From NCBI GenBank assembly GCA_964016985.1, contig OZ024831.1, positions 82,004,263-82,068,262 of the forward strand: a DNA stretch of 64,000 bases, in the 5' to 3' direction. The notes beneath the pieces were generated by a model. The model had not been told where the DNA came from, searched no databases, and saw nothing but the letters and a program-made list of their open reading frames with translations. Made by a program: the position numbers and the translations under genes. The DNA is from Anodontia alba. Its lineage: Eukaryota > Mollusca > Bivalvia > Lucinida > Lucinidae. Shown here piece after piece: positions 9,601 through 24,600 of this stretch; the stretch's first letter is position 1; each line of letters begins with the position of its first letter.

Positions 9601-12600
9601 ACTGCCTACCAAGTTTCGATTCAGTTGGCCTTTCGGTTCAGCAGAAGAAGTGCAAAATAGATTTTCAAAATGGCGGTTATGGAGGCCATCTTTGATTTCA
9701 GATCAGAATGATTTTAACTACTTTTGATCTACACGCCGCCCCCATAGTTCCTACCACGTTTCATGTTAATTGGCCTTTCAGTTCAGGAGAAAAGCGCTAA
9801 ACAGATTTTCAAGATAGTGGCCATGGCACCTACCAAGTTTCATGTCAATTGGCCTTTCAGTTCAGAAGAAAAAGTGCTAAATAGATTTTCAAGATGGCGG
9901 CCATCTTGGAGTTCCCATCTGTTCAATTTTTGCTATTTTTGATCTACAAACCACCCTGATGCTTCATACGAGGGCGAGTCAATAAAAAACCAGCCTAACT
10001 TATTTCTGGATGAGAGCGATCTCTTCTTTTTCGATGTAATTGCTCTCTAGAATGATGCACTTGGACCAACAGTGTTCCAGTGCCATCAGCCCAGAACTGA
10101 AGAAGCCAGGGTCCTAGTCTCCGACCCACTCCTCAACTGATGCCACGACTTCTTCGTTGGCAGGAAATGATGTCCACGGATATCCTTTTTCAAGTCCGGG
10201 AATAGGAAATAGTCACTACGAGCTAAGTCCGGAGAATAGGCGTGGTGCGGTATTAGCTTGTACCCATTCCACTCAACAGCATCCATTGCAATTTTGCAAG
10301 TGTGGACTCTCGCATTGTCCTGTTGGAGCAGAATCCCTTCGGAGTGTTTACCTCGGCGTTTTTTACGGATCACAATTCTCAGTTAGTCGAGCAAATTTGC
10401 ATAATACGCACCTGTTATTGTATTTTTCTTTTCTAGAAAGTCCAACATAATAACGCCTTGTGCATCCCAAAATACAATTGCCAGCAGAGGGTTGCGTTTT
10501 GAACTTCTTTGGCCTCGGAGACCCCAGCCCTACACTCTAGCAACTTTGAGCTTTATTCTCTGGCTCATAATAATGGACCCAGGTCTCATCTACAGTCACC
10601 AGACGTGAAAGAAAATCATCTTCCTTTGACCTAAACAAGGCATGAAAATCTTGGGTGTCTCGGTCAATTGGAAATGGGATTGGCTGGTTACTTATTGACT
10701 TGCCCTCGTACCAAGTTTCAAGAATTGGCCCAGGGTGTAGGAGGAGTAGGCTTTTAAATTAAATTGTTGAGGCCACAAGACGGGCAATGCACAATTGTTG
10801 ATGCCTCATGACGGGCGACGCACGATGGATGAAACACACAGTACATTGACCGACCACAATAGCTCACCAAGAGCACTTCATGCTCAGGTGAGCTAAAAAC
10901 ATCAACAATTTTTGGTTGAAAAATTGTCCTATCTGAGCTCTGTCAGACCTACCTGTGCATACAAGGCATGCCCATCAGCACAATCTGGGAAATGCTTTAA
11001 AGTTTTTTCATAAGATTCTATTGCCTTTTCCAACTTCATTGTACTCTGTTCTACCGCTGCTCTTCTGTGCTCTGAAAAAAATCTCAATATTTACTGTATT
11101 TACCTATTATATAAAACCTTTGAAAACATTAACTCTTTAACCCTTGTCATGCTGAATAAATTAAGGTGCCACACCCACTTCTAATTTTCAGCCAATCAGA
11201 GTACTTGATCTAAGTTGTTCATACAAATTCAAATACTTAATGACACACAGTGCAGAAGCCGACTGATCTGGATCTACACTGTTTGCAAAGGCAGGGTATA
11301 TCCGGGTTCAGCAGGACTAGGGTTAATATACTTGTGCTAATTTGAACAAGTCCATATTACTACTGGCTGATGTGTATAAAAATTGTTGGATGAGTGGCAA
11401 ATAGTGCAGACATTGATCGGCAATGCAATCTGAGTAATTGATATGGTCCTACACTGTTTGCTCGTGCCTGTCTGTCAGAATAGGGTATATATGATAGTAA
11501 GATTATCACCTGTGACACAATGATGGAAAACACATACAAAAGCATAAAATATGACATCAACAATATTGTACGAGGGACATTTGAAAAGTGACGGCAAAAG
11601 TCCAGTTTCCACTAGTGTTAGCACGATCCTCGATTATGAGTCATCATCAGCCACTTTTACCTCTTGTCACAGACAATCAGATAGAATTTTCAGTCTACCA
11701 ATTGGAACATTCTATATTTAGGAATATATTTACTCTCACTTTTTATTTTAAAAGGCAAGTTGTTAAAAAAGAAATAATATGCTGTCTATTTGGGTCATTT
11801 TAGACTGGTGGTGAATAAAAGTGAAGAAATTTGATAAAAAAAAAAAAAAAAAAAAAAACAGCCTGAAATAAGCATAGCTCCAGATAAAGCTTCTAATGAG
11901 TACCCACAACATATGTTTTTGTGGAAAAATTAAAAAAAAAATAATATCTAGGTACCCGCTTTTAACTGGAGCTATGAATACAGCAGCTCTAGATCAGCTC
12001 TTGTTTTTATTTTAAACAAAAAGTATCAATAGTTTCATCATTTTTCCACAAAAGCAAATGTTGTTGGAAGCCTTGGAAGAAGCACAGATAAGAAAATAAC
12101 AACAACATTTCTCAAGTGGAAAAACATGAAAAGCATTTGTCCGGATACCATTCTTATCTTAAGTTATGGCAGTAACAGTCATAAGCCCATGTTTGTTTGT
12201 GTTGAGGTTTTACCATCCAGTCAACCCAATGGGGTCATGTCAAGCGCGGTCAGTTTATCTAACCACACTTTTACTGGGCAGACTTAGTCCTCTAAGCGGT
12301 TAACCAGTATTGTGCACATTCTATTGCCAGAAACTGACAACTGCCCTTCTTGAATCAGCGGAAGGGAGAGAATAACCGTAGAAAATATTTCATGATCAAT
12401 CTCCATGAAAGAATGTTGCCGACCCAGCGGGGATGGGACCCGCGACCTCCTGATCACCAGTAGGACGCGCATCATAAGCCCATGTACCATGTTTACCCTA
12501 TATATTGGCACACTTTATCTCCTTACCATACTTGTCCTAAAACTGGGCTAGTCCATTTTACTGATGACCTACTAATGTATCTGAAACTGCTGGCAAACAG

Positions 12601-15600
12601 TGCAGATGCCGATTAAATGACAAATTCTGTGGCATCTGATCTAGAGGACACATTCTGTGGCATCTGATCTGGGTCTGCACTGTGCTATGGCCTGTCTGCC
12701 CAAGTGCTATTAAAGGGTAAATACAGCAAACAACAAATAACAAAGGGCTTATTAACACTTGTCATGCTGAATAAATTAAGATGCCATACCCATTTCTAAT
12801 TTTCAGCCAATCAGATTACTTGAACCAGATTGTTGATAAATATTCACATACTTAATGGCAAACAGTGCAGATCCAGATCAGTTGGCTTCTTTAGAAGCCA
12901 ACTGATCTGGATCTACACTGTTTGCAAAGGCAGGGTATATCAGGGTTCAGCAGGACAAGGGTTAATTAAGGAAGAGTATTTGGTAATAATTCTTGGATAA
13001 TTTTTTTTTCAGTTCTCCATAAAAATGTATGTTGTGGATACTCATTAGAAGCACCTCACACTGTGAGATCAATCTAATGAGTACCAATAGCATGTTTTAA
13101 TGGAGAACTAAAAAATTAAACCTGGAATCACCATCAAATACTCCTCCTTGCCAAGTTCTATACAAAAATTGTTTAAGTATTACCTGCGTAAGATTTTTGA
13201 ATGTATGAAGTAGGAAAATCTGGGTTTTTGGCAATGCTATTTTCAAAGTCTCTAGACGCATCTTCTAACCTTTCTAGTTGAATATTTTGCTAAAAGAATA
13301 TAAAAGTTTACAGACATATGAACCATCTCATCAGAAATCAGAAACCAAATCGGCCTACAAATACTCATAGCCTGATTCGGCTGGAATATGCAATATATTA
13401 CCCACACCATGTGAAAATATGTTTTTGGGCATAAGTGAACAGTGACGGCCCAAATCAGCCTGCACATCTGCACTGTCTGATCAGGACCTTCACTGTCTGC
13501 TAACAGAATCACTGGACACTATAGAAGGTATCAATGGAGAGAAAATATACGGATGAGATTTTGCCCATGAGCAGGATGCTGAAAGGGTTATCCTTTAACA
13601 CACTGTGCAAAATCAGCAGAAGACTAATTCATCATAATTTTCTAGAAATTGAAAATGTTTTCTCTAGAAAATAAGGTTTGACAATTCATGTGAATTATCC
13701 CCAAATGTCAAGATTATTTTATATATCTTAAAATATTGTTTACCACAGGGTAATCTGTGAAGATCCTGAGGAGACAGTGCAGACATCTGGGCTGGTGTAA
13801 CCATATGTTTTAAGCATATGGCTTAACCCTTAAAGCGCCAATCACAACTATTGTCGTCTGCTTTGTCATCTGCTTGTGATTTTTAAAGTCATTTTTGCAA
13901 ATAGTGTGGACCCAGATCAGACGGTTCCTTTAGGAGCAGTCTGATCAGGGTCCACACTGTTTGCCGGTATGCAAAAAATAGCTTTGAGAAGTTTGCAAGA
14001 ATATTCAGCAGACGACATAAACAGACGACATTTTCAGATGCAGTTTTTCTTGGCGCTTTAAGGGTTAATGGTACCCATGCAACAGAGAATACCAAAATTG
14101 ATTACCCAGCCATCACATGATGATAGAGTTTGCTTTAGAATTTTGAGATGTAATTTACTATGATTCAAACAGTCACATACAAAAGTTAATTGAAGGAACT
14201 AGATACACTTTGTATAATTTCTGCCATTTTTTACAAGGGAGACAACTTTTGTGATTTCCTGTCTGCTTTCCTGCACATCAAGTCCCTTCTGAAAATGGGT
14301 CTATTAAAAAAGAAAAGAATTTGCTCCAAAATTCTTTCCTTTTAGAGTAGGCCTCTTTTCAGAAGAGAGTGAAAGCAATTTTGACAGAGTTGTCATCCTT
14401 GATAGTGTATTCATTTCCCTTGATAGTGTATTCATTTCCCTTAATTTCTGCTTCAGCAGTTTAGTTGGAGGTGTCATTTCTTTATATTTCTAAATATTAT
14501 TAATCAACAAATGTTATTTGCTATGACAACCACTCTGATATAGATGAGGAAATAAATTATATATGCTGAATGGCAGTATCTTGGATACCAGTCCCAAATA
14601 ATTTTCACAAATTTTATTGATGCTTAAAGTATATTAACTCAAAGATTCAGGCTGATTATTTTTTCTTGTTCCTTGCTCCATATACAACTGAATCCAGTAA
14701 CTATTTTTTTCATTTCCTAGTGACATCACATTTTAAGTCCATGACCTTAGACTCAAAAGTTATGAGAGAGACGGGACTGAGCTTGTATAAGGCAAAAATC
14801 TTGACCATTTATTACCGATGGTCTAAATATGAACTTAATACATCCATATAGATAACCATAAATATAAAATTTCTAAGACTGTCACTTTGACCGCAAGGTG
14901 ACGAGTGGGTGGTGGTATTACTGTGTAAAACTTTTAAGTAGTATCTAATTTCAGTCAAACTATCAATTATATCCATCTTGGGATAAATGAAGCATGAGCC
15001 GCCAAACACTTTAACAAAAAACTTAAATGTCAAGTTGCCAAGACTATAACCTTGACCAAAAAGTCTCTGCGTGGAGTGGGATTGTACTATATAAAACTTC
15101 AGAACCGTATCCAACAACAGTCCAAGTTTCAACTAAATCTATTTACTGAACTTGAGTCATAAATCTATTCACTGGTCAAGACCTGAATTGCTAAATATTT
15201 CAGCTAAAGAAATTAAACACAGCATTTACCCACGTGACCGCTATAGCTATTCTTGAACTTTTGTACTGGTGATTTAAAAATCAAATACAGAATGTAAACA
15301 TTATATTTGACTTTTTAGACACATAAGGTAATCAAACTATTTAACTGTTCATGATATAAAATAAATACTAAAATCTTACATGTCCTCTATGATGATAAAT
15401 ATCTGAATTATCTTGGTCTATTCTTGCAGCTTGAGCAAAGTCTGCTAAACCTTCCGTCTGCTTCTCTTGCTGAATGAATATACCACCCCGCTTTATTAAT
15501 GCATTCACTCGAATCTGAAATGACAAAAAAATTCAACAAGTTTTATTCTTGCATTTATTCAACTACTGAGATAACATATATACAGCCCTGCTTTAATGTT

Positions 15601-18600
15601 TCGGCCTTCTGGGCAAAATACGGTAAAAACTCAATAGCTCAAACATCCGTGGCTCATTTAACATGGCTAATTAACACTCTTGAGTCACTACGAAATTCTT
15701 CTGATAGCTCAAGAAAACAAATATTTAGGGAAATTTTCTAATTTTATCATTAAAATTGTATATTGTATGTACGAGGTTGAGTCAATAAGTAACCACTAAC
15801 CAGCCTATCCCATTTCCGATGTACCGAGACGGTCACGATTTTCATGCTTTGTTTCAATATATGTTTTGTACATGGGTAGAAAATTGCACATGTATCGAGT
15901 CATTCTTTAATAAGATATTGAATGTCAAACATGGCTAGTGATGCAAAGGCATGCTTTTTATCTAAAGTTGAGTACCGTGCTGTAATTCGGTACTTGTATT
16001 TAAAAGGTAGAAAATTGCACATGGTCTGCCTGTTCCAATACTTGGGGTAAATAGGATAAGTATGAAGTTACTTTCAAGGGAGAAAACTGTCAAAATTGTT
16101 TAAGCTCCCTTATGAAAAGAGATCTTCTCAATTTGGGAGCAAATTCTTTCCTTTTAGATTACAGAAGAATTGTTAAGGAGTATTTGGTGATAATTATGGG
16201 ACAATTTTCTCCGATTTTCCATAAAAACACATGTTGTGGGTACACATTAGAGGCACTTCTAACCAGTACCCACAACATATGTTTTTATGGACAAATAAGA
16301 AAAATAATCCCACAATTATCACTCAATACTCCTCCTTAACAATCCTCTGGATTTAGACCCAAAATTAGATTACAAAAGGGGTTTCCCTTGTGAAAATGAT
16401 GGAAAAGCTACACAGTGTATCCTTGCACCTTAAGCTGTCTGGGCCCAGTTGTTCAAAGCGTCGTTAGCTTAACAAGCTCATTAAGGGTCATTTCATTAAC
16501 TGTTTTAGCAGATTCAATATACAATATTCTGATATTTTTTGCTGAAAAAATGTGAGTAGCTTTTGCACTGCAAAAGCTACTCACAATTTTTCAGCAAAAA
16601 ATTTCAGCATATTTGTGTATCACTTGATTTAAATTTTAACGAATCGTTAACTAAGAACATCCTTAGCTTTGAACAACTGGGCCCTGAACATTTGTGCTAA
16701 TTATTGTATTTGTTTGTTTGTGTTGAGGTTTTACGGCCCAGTCAACCCAGTGGGGTCATGTCGAGCGCGGTCAGTTTACCTAACCACACGTTTACTGGGC
16801 AGGCTTAGTCCTCTAAGCGGTTAACCAGTATTGTGCACATTCTTTCGCCAGAAACTGACAACTAATTATTGTATTTCCATCATCATTTCTGTACCATCAT
16901 TTTTTAAATTGTAATTTTGGCAAATTGTTTAGTGGAAAAATAAAATATACATGTATAAGAAAACATAACTTTTCCTGAAAAAAAAAACAAAAAACAACAA
17001 CAACAAAAACAATAACATTCATGTTGTAACTAAACACAACGCTAACAGGAGATAATACATTTACCTTTTTATCAAGATCTTGTGCATCAAGAATTGAGTT
17101 GAAGTCTGAGAGAGCATCCTCTGCCTGACTCATTAAACTACGCATGGTCCCTCGTAACAATATGGCGAGTTGTTGGTAACTACTGCTGGGAGTCTGTTCT
17201 ATTTCTGATGTACATAGTGGTATAATTTCATCATATTCTTCACTGCGCAGTTTCTCAACTGCTAATCTGAATGGACTGAAAAGAAATTTTTTTAACCTTT
17301 TAGTGCCAATCGCAAGAGCAGCAGACAATATTCTATTTTTTTCTGTGACAGTTATGTGAACCATCTGATGATCCTTTAAGATGATTCACATGACATTTTC
17401 AGATGACTCACACAACATTAGTAGATGATTCACATGACATAAGCAGATGATTCTCATGAAATTAGCAGATGATTCACATGAAATGACAAGCCTTATTTTC
17501 TCAAAAGAAAAAAAAAGAAAAAAAGAAAAATAAAAAAGTGGGCCATGATGGCACTATATCCCTCATCTGAATCATGTTATATATAGACTGCTAACAGAGA
17601 TGCAGTTCTAAAGGTCCCTCATGGTCATCTTCTGGTCATAAGAAACATCCCTACTTTGTTTAAGGGTCCTAGCCCCAAGCGTTGCCGAGATAAGCTTGTT
17701 TTGTACTAGATCACTGTGACCTTGACCTTTGCCATTAGGGTCATCTACTGATCAAGACCAAAATGCATCCCATCTAAGTTTAAAGGTCTAGCCTCAAGCA
17801 CTGCCAAATTATTAGCTTTTTAGTACTAAAGGTCATGGAGATCATGACCATGACCTTTGCCCTCTGTGTCATCTACTGGTGAGGACCAACATCCCTTCTA
17901 AGTTTGAGGGTCCTAGCCCCGAGCATTGCCAAACTATCAAGCTTTTTGTCCTGGTGATCCTCCTGGTGACCTTGACCTTTGCCCTTAGGGCCATCTGCTG
18001 GTGAGGACCAACATCTCTACTAAGTTTGAGGGTCCTAACCATAAGCATTGCAGAATTGTAAGTTTTTTTTGTACTAAAAGTCAAGGTGACCTTGACCTTT
18101 GACTTAAAAGTCATCTACTTTTCAAGTCCATCCTTTCTATGGGCCTAATCATTGCCCATGGCTTTCTGCTCTACTTAAAACAAGTGACCCCACTCCCCCT
18201 CTGGGCGGGGCCTCTTTTCACCCCAGTGACATAATTTGAACACTCTTGTCAAAAGGACCTCTAGGCAATAATACATACCAAACATCAAAGGCCTAGGCCT
18301 TGCACTTTCAGACAAGAAGATTTTTTAATTTTTTTTTCCTATATAAATCTATGTAAAACATGTCGGCCCCGCGACGGAGCCAATTTTGGCTCCAGGGCTA
18401 TAATTTGAACAATCTTAACTGAGATCCACTAGGTGAAGCTATGTACCAAATATCAAAGGCCCGGGCTTTCTGGTTCAGATAGAAGATTTCTGAAAGTTTT
18501 CTCTATATAAGTATATGTAAAACATGTCGGCCCCAGGGCTGGGCCATTTTTGGCCCAATGGCAATAACTTGAACAATCTTGGTAGAGGTCCACTAAGTGA

Positions 18601-21600
18601 AGCTATGTATCAAATATCAAAGGCCTGGACCTTCTGTTTTCAGACAAGAAGATTTATAAAGTTTTTCCCAATATGGGTCTATATAAAACAAGTGAACCCC
18701 GGTGCGGAGCCATTTTTTATCCCAGGGCTACAATTTTAACAAAGTTGGTAGAGATCTACTAGATGAAGCTACATACCAAATATCAAAGACCTGGGCCCTC
18801 TAGTTTCAGACAAAACAATTTTTAAGTATTCAGTTAAAAAATCTATTTTTAGCTCCTGTGACCTACTTGTGCAATGGACCAAAACCATTTGAACAATTTT
18901 GAAAGAGGACCATCCAAGGATCATTCTTGCGACAGACAAAATGTGATCACAAAAGCTCACCCTGTCACTATATAACAGGTGAGCTAAAAATTAATAGCTA
19001 TGTCATCTGCTACAATTCTAAAAGTTTCTTTAACCTTCACCACTCTCTGGGCTAATTTAGCAGATGACCAATTGATGGTATTTTTCTTATTTGTCCCTGA
19101 AAACAGGTTTTGATATTTTATGTAAATTTATGTCCACTGGAGACAATGTGCATGAATGTCAAAATCTGTAATCCGGGAAAAATAAGAAAACTAGATTGCA
19201 CAGTCAATGCCACGCCATTGTAAAATCCCCCGCTTTGTGCTAATGTTGTTAATAGTGTGACAGATGGACAGAGCAACAGAAAAATAATGTTGCTCTCGCA
19301 CACCCTTAAAATGTGGGGACGTCATGTAGCAAGTTTGGTTAAATTCTGCCCAGTGGTTTAGGAGATAGCATGATGGGTGGATGGATGGACAGACAGACAG
19401 TAACTTCTGATCCCACCCGAAGGTCACATGGGGCAGAGTGAAAAATAATGTTGCTTTCACATATCCTTACCATGCGGGGAAGTCATGTAACAAAGTTTGA
19501 TTGAATTCCAACCAGTGGTTAAGAAGGAAATAAAGTGACTGAGGGACTGACTGACAGACAGACGGATGGGGGCATTTTCACAATATCCCTATTGCTAAAG
19601 CTTGGGGACAAAACTCTGAAAATATCTTCTGCTGAAAATTGCTAAGCATTATGGGATAATACTGAATCAGCCACACATTATGATGTTTATGGTTATGGGA
19701 ATTCATGAGCCAAATCAACACTAAGTGATCAAAGAAAGAATAATATCCTCACGCTTTTTTGAAAAAGCTATGTGGATAAATAGTGAATGCCTCCATTCAT
19801 CCTTCCATCCATCCATCTGTCTGTCATGCTATCTCCTCCTAAACCACTGGTCAGATAACTAAATTTGCTACATCACTTTCATTCATAGTAAGGGTGTGTG
19901 AGGAACACTATTTTTCCATGCATCCATCTGTCCATCTGTCTGTCATGCTATCTCCTCCCAAAGCACTGGGTGGAATTTAACAAAACTTGCTTCATGACCT
20001 CCCCTCATGGTAAGGGTGTGCAAGAGCATGTCCGTCCATCTATCCATCAGTCATACTACTAGCAGCATTAGAAACAAGTGTGGGGATTTGCGATGGCGTG
20101 CAACTGACTGCGCATTCTAGTTCAAATTAGTTGAGCACACCTTAACCACTCTATGGGCTAATTCAGCAGACGACAAACTGATCAATGTTTCTTATTTTTC
20201 CCAGAAAACAGGATCTGACATTTCATGCAAACTGTCTCCATATTGATATCTCATTAGTTTGTATTCTGCTGAATTTGCCCATAGCGTGGTAAGTGTTAAC
20301 TTTCAGCTGATCTAAAAAAAGGAAATATCATATTTAAGCTCAGTGTTGGGACAGACAGGCCTCAGCAGTGTAAACCAGATCAGATGGATCAGAATGCAGC
20401 TTCTGATCAGGATCTGTACTATCTGCTACTCAACCAGCAGTTTTTTGGCCACATCAACAAGCAGAAAAAATGGACGTTCAAATTTTTGGACAGGTATGAC
20501 AATGAGTTAACCCTGCAGACATAAAAAAAAAAAAATACTTTTGCAAAGTGTTTATCCAGACAAGACGACTCATAACGAGTCATCCCATTAGGATCTACAC
20601 TGTATGCCATTTCGCTTTAATTAAATCTCATATTTGTAAATGATTGGTCATTTCCAAATTCAAAGATGGAAGAGTCTACTTCAGAAACTCTGGGGTGAAA
20701 GGGTTTAGGTGTCCCAATATGCAGGGTAAATACTGTATGTAAAATACCATTCAGATGGAGGAATGTGATTGACTTCTGTTTCTTTGTTTTCACTAATTTC
20801 TTGTGACTGGTCCTCTGCTATATAAGAATTAATTTCTGGCTGGTTCTCCTCTTCTGTTTGAATGTCTGTTGTTGCGACAGTTTTACTCTGTGTTTTAGAT
20901 GATGATTCTGATGTGAAACATTTCTGTACAGGATCTTGTGTAAATGCTTTGAAATAAGCTCGTACAAACTGCTTGGAAGGCATGCTTGGCTTTTTGTTCT
21001 GTAAAATAATGATAAGATAATTAGAAAATATGACCAAGGTACTTTAACCTTTACCACTGTCTGGGCTAATTCAGTAGATGACAAACTGATAACATATTTC
21101 TTATTTTTCCTAGAAAATAGGAACTGACATTTCATGTGAAATGTCAAAGCCTATTTTGTGGGAAAAATAAGAAAAAATATTCCGAAATGTCATCTGCTGA
21201 AAATTTTAAACAGCATGCTTAGCAATAAGAGTGCTTGACATGCTTGTAGATTTCTTAGACTTTCCACTGTATTTTAAAATGCAAACACCTTTTGTAACTT
21301 CCTGTTTGCTTTCCTGCATACTGTGTCCTTTTTGAATAGGGATCTACTCCATAAGGAAGCAAATGGCTCCCTTTGGGAGCAAATTCTTTCCATTTATATT
21401 AGACCCCTTTTCAGAAAGGAAGCAAAAACAATTTTGACAGAGTTACCTCCTTTAATCCTTAAAGCATCAGTCACAACTATTGTCTTCTGCTTTGTCTTCT
21501 GCCGGTTACTTTAAAAGTCATTTATGCAAAAAATAGGTTTGAAAAGTTTGCAAGAATATTCAGCGGACGACAAAAACAGACGACATTTTATGATGCAGTT

Positions 21601-24600
21601 TTCTTGGCGCTTTAAGGGTTAACAGTGTATCAATTCCCCTTAATTCTTCTGGCAAAATTGGAATCTTTAGGGCAAATCAATATTTATTAACCCATTAAAG
21701 ACTGAATAAACTCTCCCACACTATATACTGGAAGAGTCCATTTTCAATTTCAGGTATGTCAGCCTATATGATGTAGATACTCCTAAAGAAAAATGGTTGA
21801 ACTATTTGCAAACAGTGGAGACCCTGATCAGAACCGCATTTTGCGGCGTCTGATCTGGGTCTGCACTGTTTGCTGGTTACCCGCTTAGGGGTCTCCAGTC
21901 TTCAACTAGTTAAGAAGATATTTCTGTTTGTTATTTCTCTTCGCAACAGTAACATGCAAGCTCAGCTGGATTTACACTGTTTACCATCTTTTCTATTGTC
22001 ACTACACTGTTTGCCATTTAGTTTAGATTTTTGTCTAACATCCTTTTTGAGACATTGAACTAATTGAAAATAATAAAATATAAGAATCCATGTCAAAAAC
22101 TCAGGGATCAGAATCCAAATAAAGCATTGTCTGTTGTTATTCTTCTCACTTAACACTAGCAAGTTTCCGTCTATTGGTTAGTGTACTTATATCCACCCCA
22201 AATGAAGTTGGAACCCTCTGAAATATTTTATGTAGGCGCAAACTAACTTCAATAAAGTTCCTCTATTTTTATCTCATCTCATTGTTATAGTGATACATTG
22301 AAGTCCAATTTCTATAAGACCTCCAGAAACTGTAATATTACAACAACAGTCACATATAGGACTAGTTGGCCATGACAGTCATATCAAGCCAATCAAAGCT
22401 TGCCCATAGGTGGTGGTACTTTTTCAAAGTGTAGGTCTTAGCTGAAAGAAGTTGAAAACTTGACCAGGAGTCAAAATATTTTGCAAGAGTAGGTCAGATT
22501 TTTGTTGGAGGCACCTGGGGTGGTGGGATGTATGCATTTTGAAGTTTGTGGAGAGCTTGCAATGCAAGCCAAGATATAAGTCCATGACTAAAAACCTGAT
22601 CAAGCATCAGGTTTTGCAAAATAAGGTTATGGTGATCTAAGGTTATGATGAAGTCACCTGAAGTTTGAGGTGACTGGCACCTGTTGTCATTGAGCTACAC
22701 ATCCAACCCAGGAAACTTGACCAGGCAAAAGTGGGTCACAGTAACCTGGTTCTGCAAAAGATCACACTGAGTGGTGGAATGCAGGCTCTGATGAAGTATG
22801 AGGTGTGGTTGGGATTAACACCAAGCTATTGGTCAAAGATCGAAAAACTGATGAAGTGTCAGTTTCGCAATGCATTTGGAAATGTTGAATCTACACAGAA
22901 TGAACTGCTGGACAAATCTGAAAACACCTATACATCAAAGCATCAGTTTAATATAATAAATAAAAACGTGACATTATCATGTCACAGGCAGACAACTGTC
23001 AAAAAATGAAGAAATTTGCCCATTAGCAATCCCAAACAGATCTCCTTAATATCAATGCATGTTCCACGTTTGGCTAAAATCCCTTGATATTTACTCAAGA
23101 TATCCTCTGGAAACAAACATTTGGGCGTGTCGTGCAGATAACTCCATCAAAATTTGATGAAATTTGCCCATAAGCAATCCCAAAGCAGACCTCTATAATA
23201 TCAATGCACATCTCAAGTTTGGTGGAAATCCATTGATGATTACTCAAGTTATCGTCCAGAAACGAAATACGGACGGACATATGACGGCTTGACGGACACA
23301 CTGACATCCAACATGAAACCATAATATCCTGCCACTATCCTGGGCCCAGTTGTTCACAGCTAACGATGTCGTTAGTTAACGATTCGTTAAACTTTACATC
23401 AAGTGATACGCAAATATGCTGAAATTTTTTGCTGAAAAAATGTGAGTAGCTTTTGCAGTGCAAAAGCTACTCACATTTTTTCAGCCAAAAATATCAAAAT
23501 ATTGTGTACTGAAGCCGCTAAAACAGTTAACGAAATGACCCTTAATGAGCTCGTTAAGCTAACGACGCTTTGAACAACTGGGCCCTGTGGCGTAGTATAC
23601 AAAGGCAATGCAATGAGCCTACTTGTATCTTTATCTGTCTAAATGTCATATTCAAATAATGTACATGATTATTTTGCAGGGTATTTTTTAAAATAGGACC
23701 CAACTGTCACAGGGTTTCAATTTGGAGCATTTAATCATCTGAATGAATGGTGATTAAATCCCTTAATTATTAACCTACATGCCATTTTCATTTACTGTCC
23801 TTCATTTTCATGTTTTCCTTATCTTACATCTTAGCTGAACTATTTGAAAGTAAGCTGTATTATACCTGTTTAAACACAAAGCCACTTAGTTTTCCATGCA
23901 CAGATTATAAATTAGCATGTTAATAAATTAAGCAGGCTTATATTTGTTGCCAATTCTATAGTGAGCTCGCTGCTGCATGTGGCCTTTGCTCTACGGTACA
24001 GCACACGTTTTGTTGCCATCAAACCAAACTGGAAATTAACATTTTGTCTGCAGTTTGTCAGGTTCTCAATTGATGTGGCAGATCTAGTTGTATTTGCCGG
24101 GACCAACTGGGAAAATCCGGTACCAGAATCCGGTACCAAAATTTTAACGGTATAGCTTGGGTCTTGTACTTTGATTTTTTGGACAATTTTTGGCTTTAGT
24201 ATTATCTGCTTGTACTATAACTGCAAATGTGTTTTTTCAGAGCATAGTGCATTGGGAGCTCTCCTAGGCATCCCCTATGTTCATATTATTCTTACATTCA
24301 GCATAATTGTCATAGGGATGATCATTTGATCCTGAAGATCAGAACAAAAATATCTTGGACTAGGACATAGCAACAGATACGGCACTTTTTTCATCCGAAT
24401 AATGCTATCTTTCTTATTTCTCCATGAAAACATATGTTGTGGGTACTCATTAGATGCACCTCAGCGAGGCGCTTCTAATGAGTACTCATAACCTATGTTT
24501 TCGTGGGGAAATAAGAAAAATATTATGTAGATACCCTCTCTTATCTGTATCTATGACTAGGATATTTCTCTAATCCCACAAAGCAAATAAGTGATTGTTC

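Larger units (their letters stand above)
9075..10899. mobile_element. composite tandem-repeat element T1
   Basis: Left end ACAAGAGGGCAAAGATGG; right end AATAGCTCACC..GCTCAGGTGAGCTAAAA. Between them are about six copies of a 145-bp unit (TTTTCAAGATGGCGGCCAT ... ACCAAGTTTCAAGTCA). The same kind of ends encloses other, unrelated unit sequences at T2-T5. A mariner is inserted in the last unit at a TA; removing it restores the unit. Confidence 0.75.
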
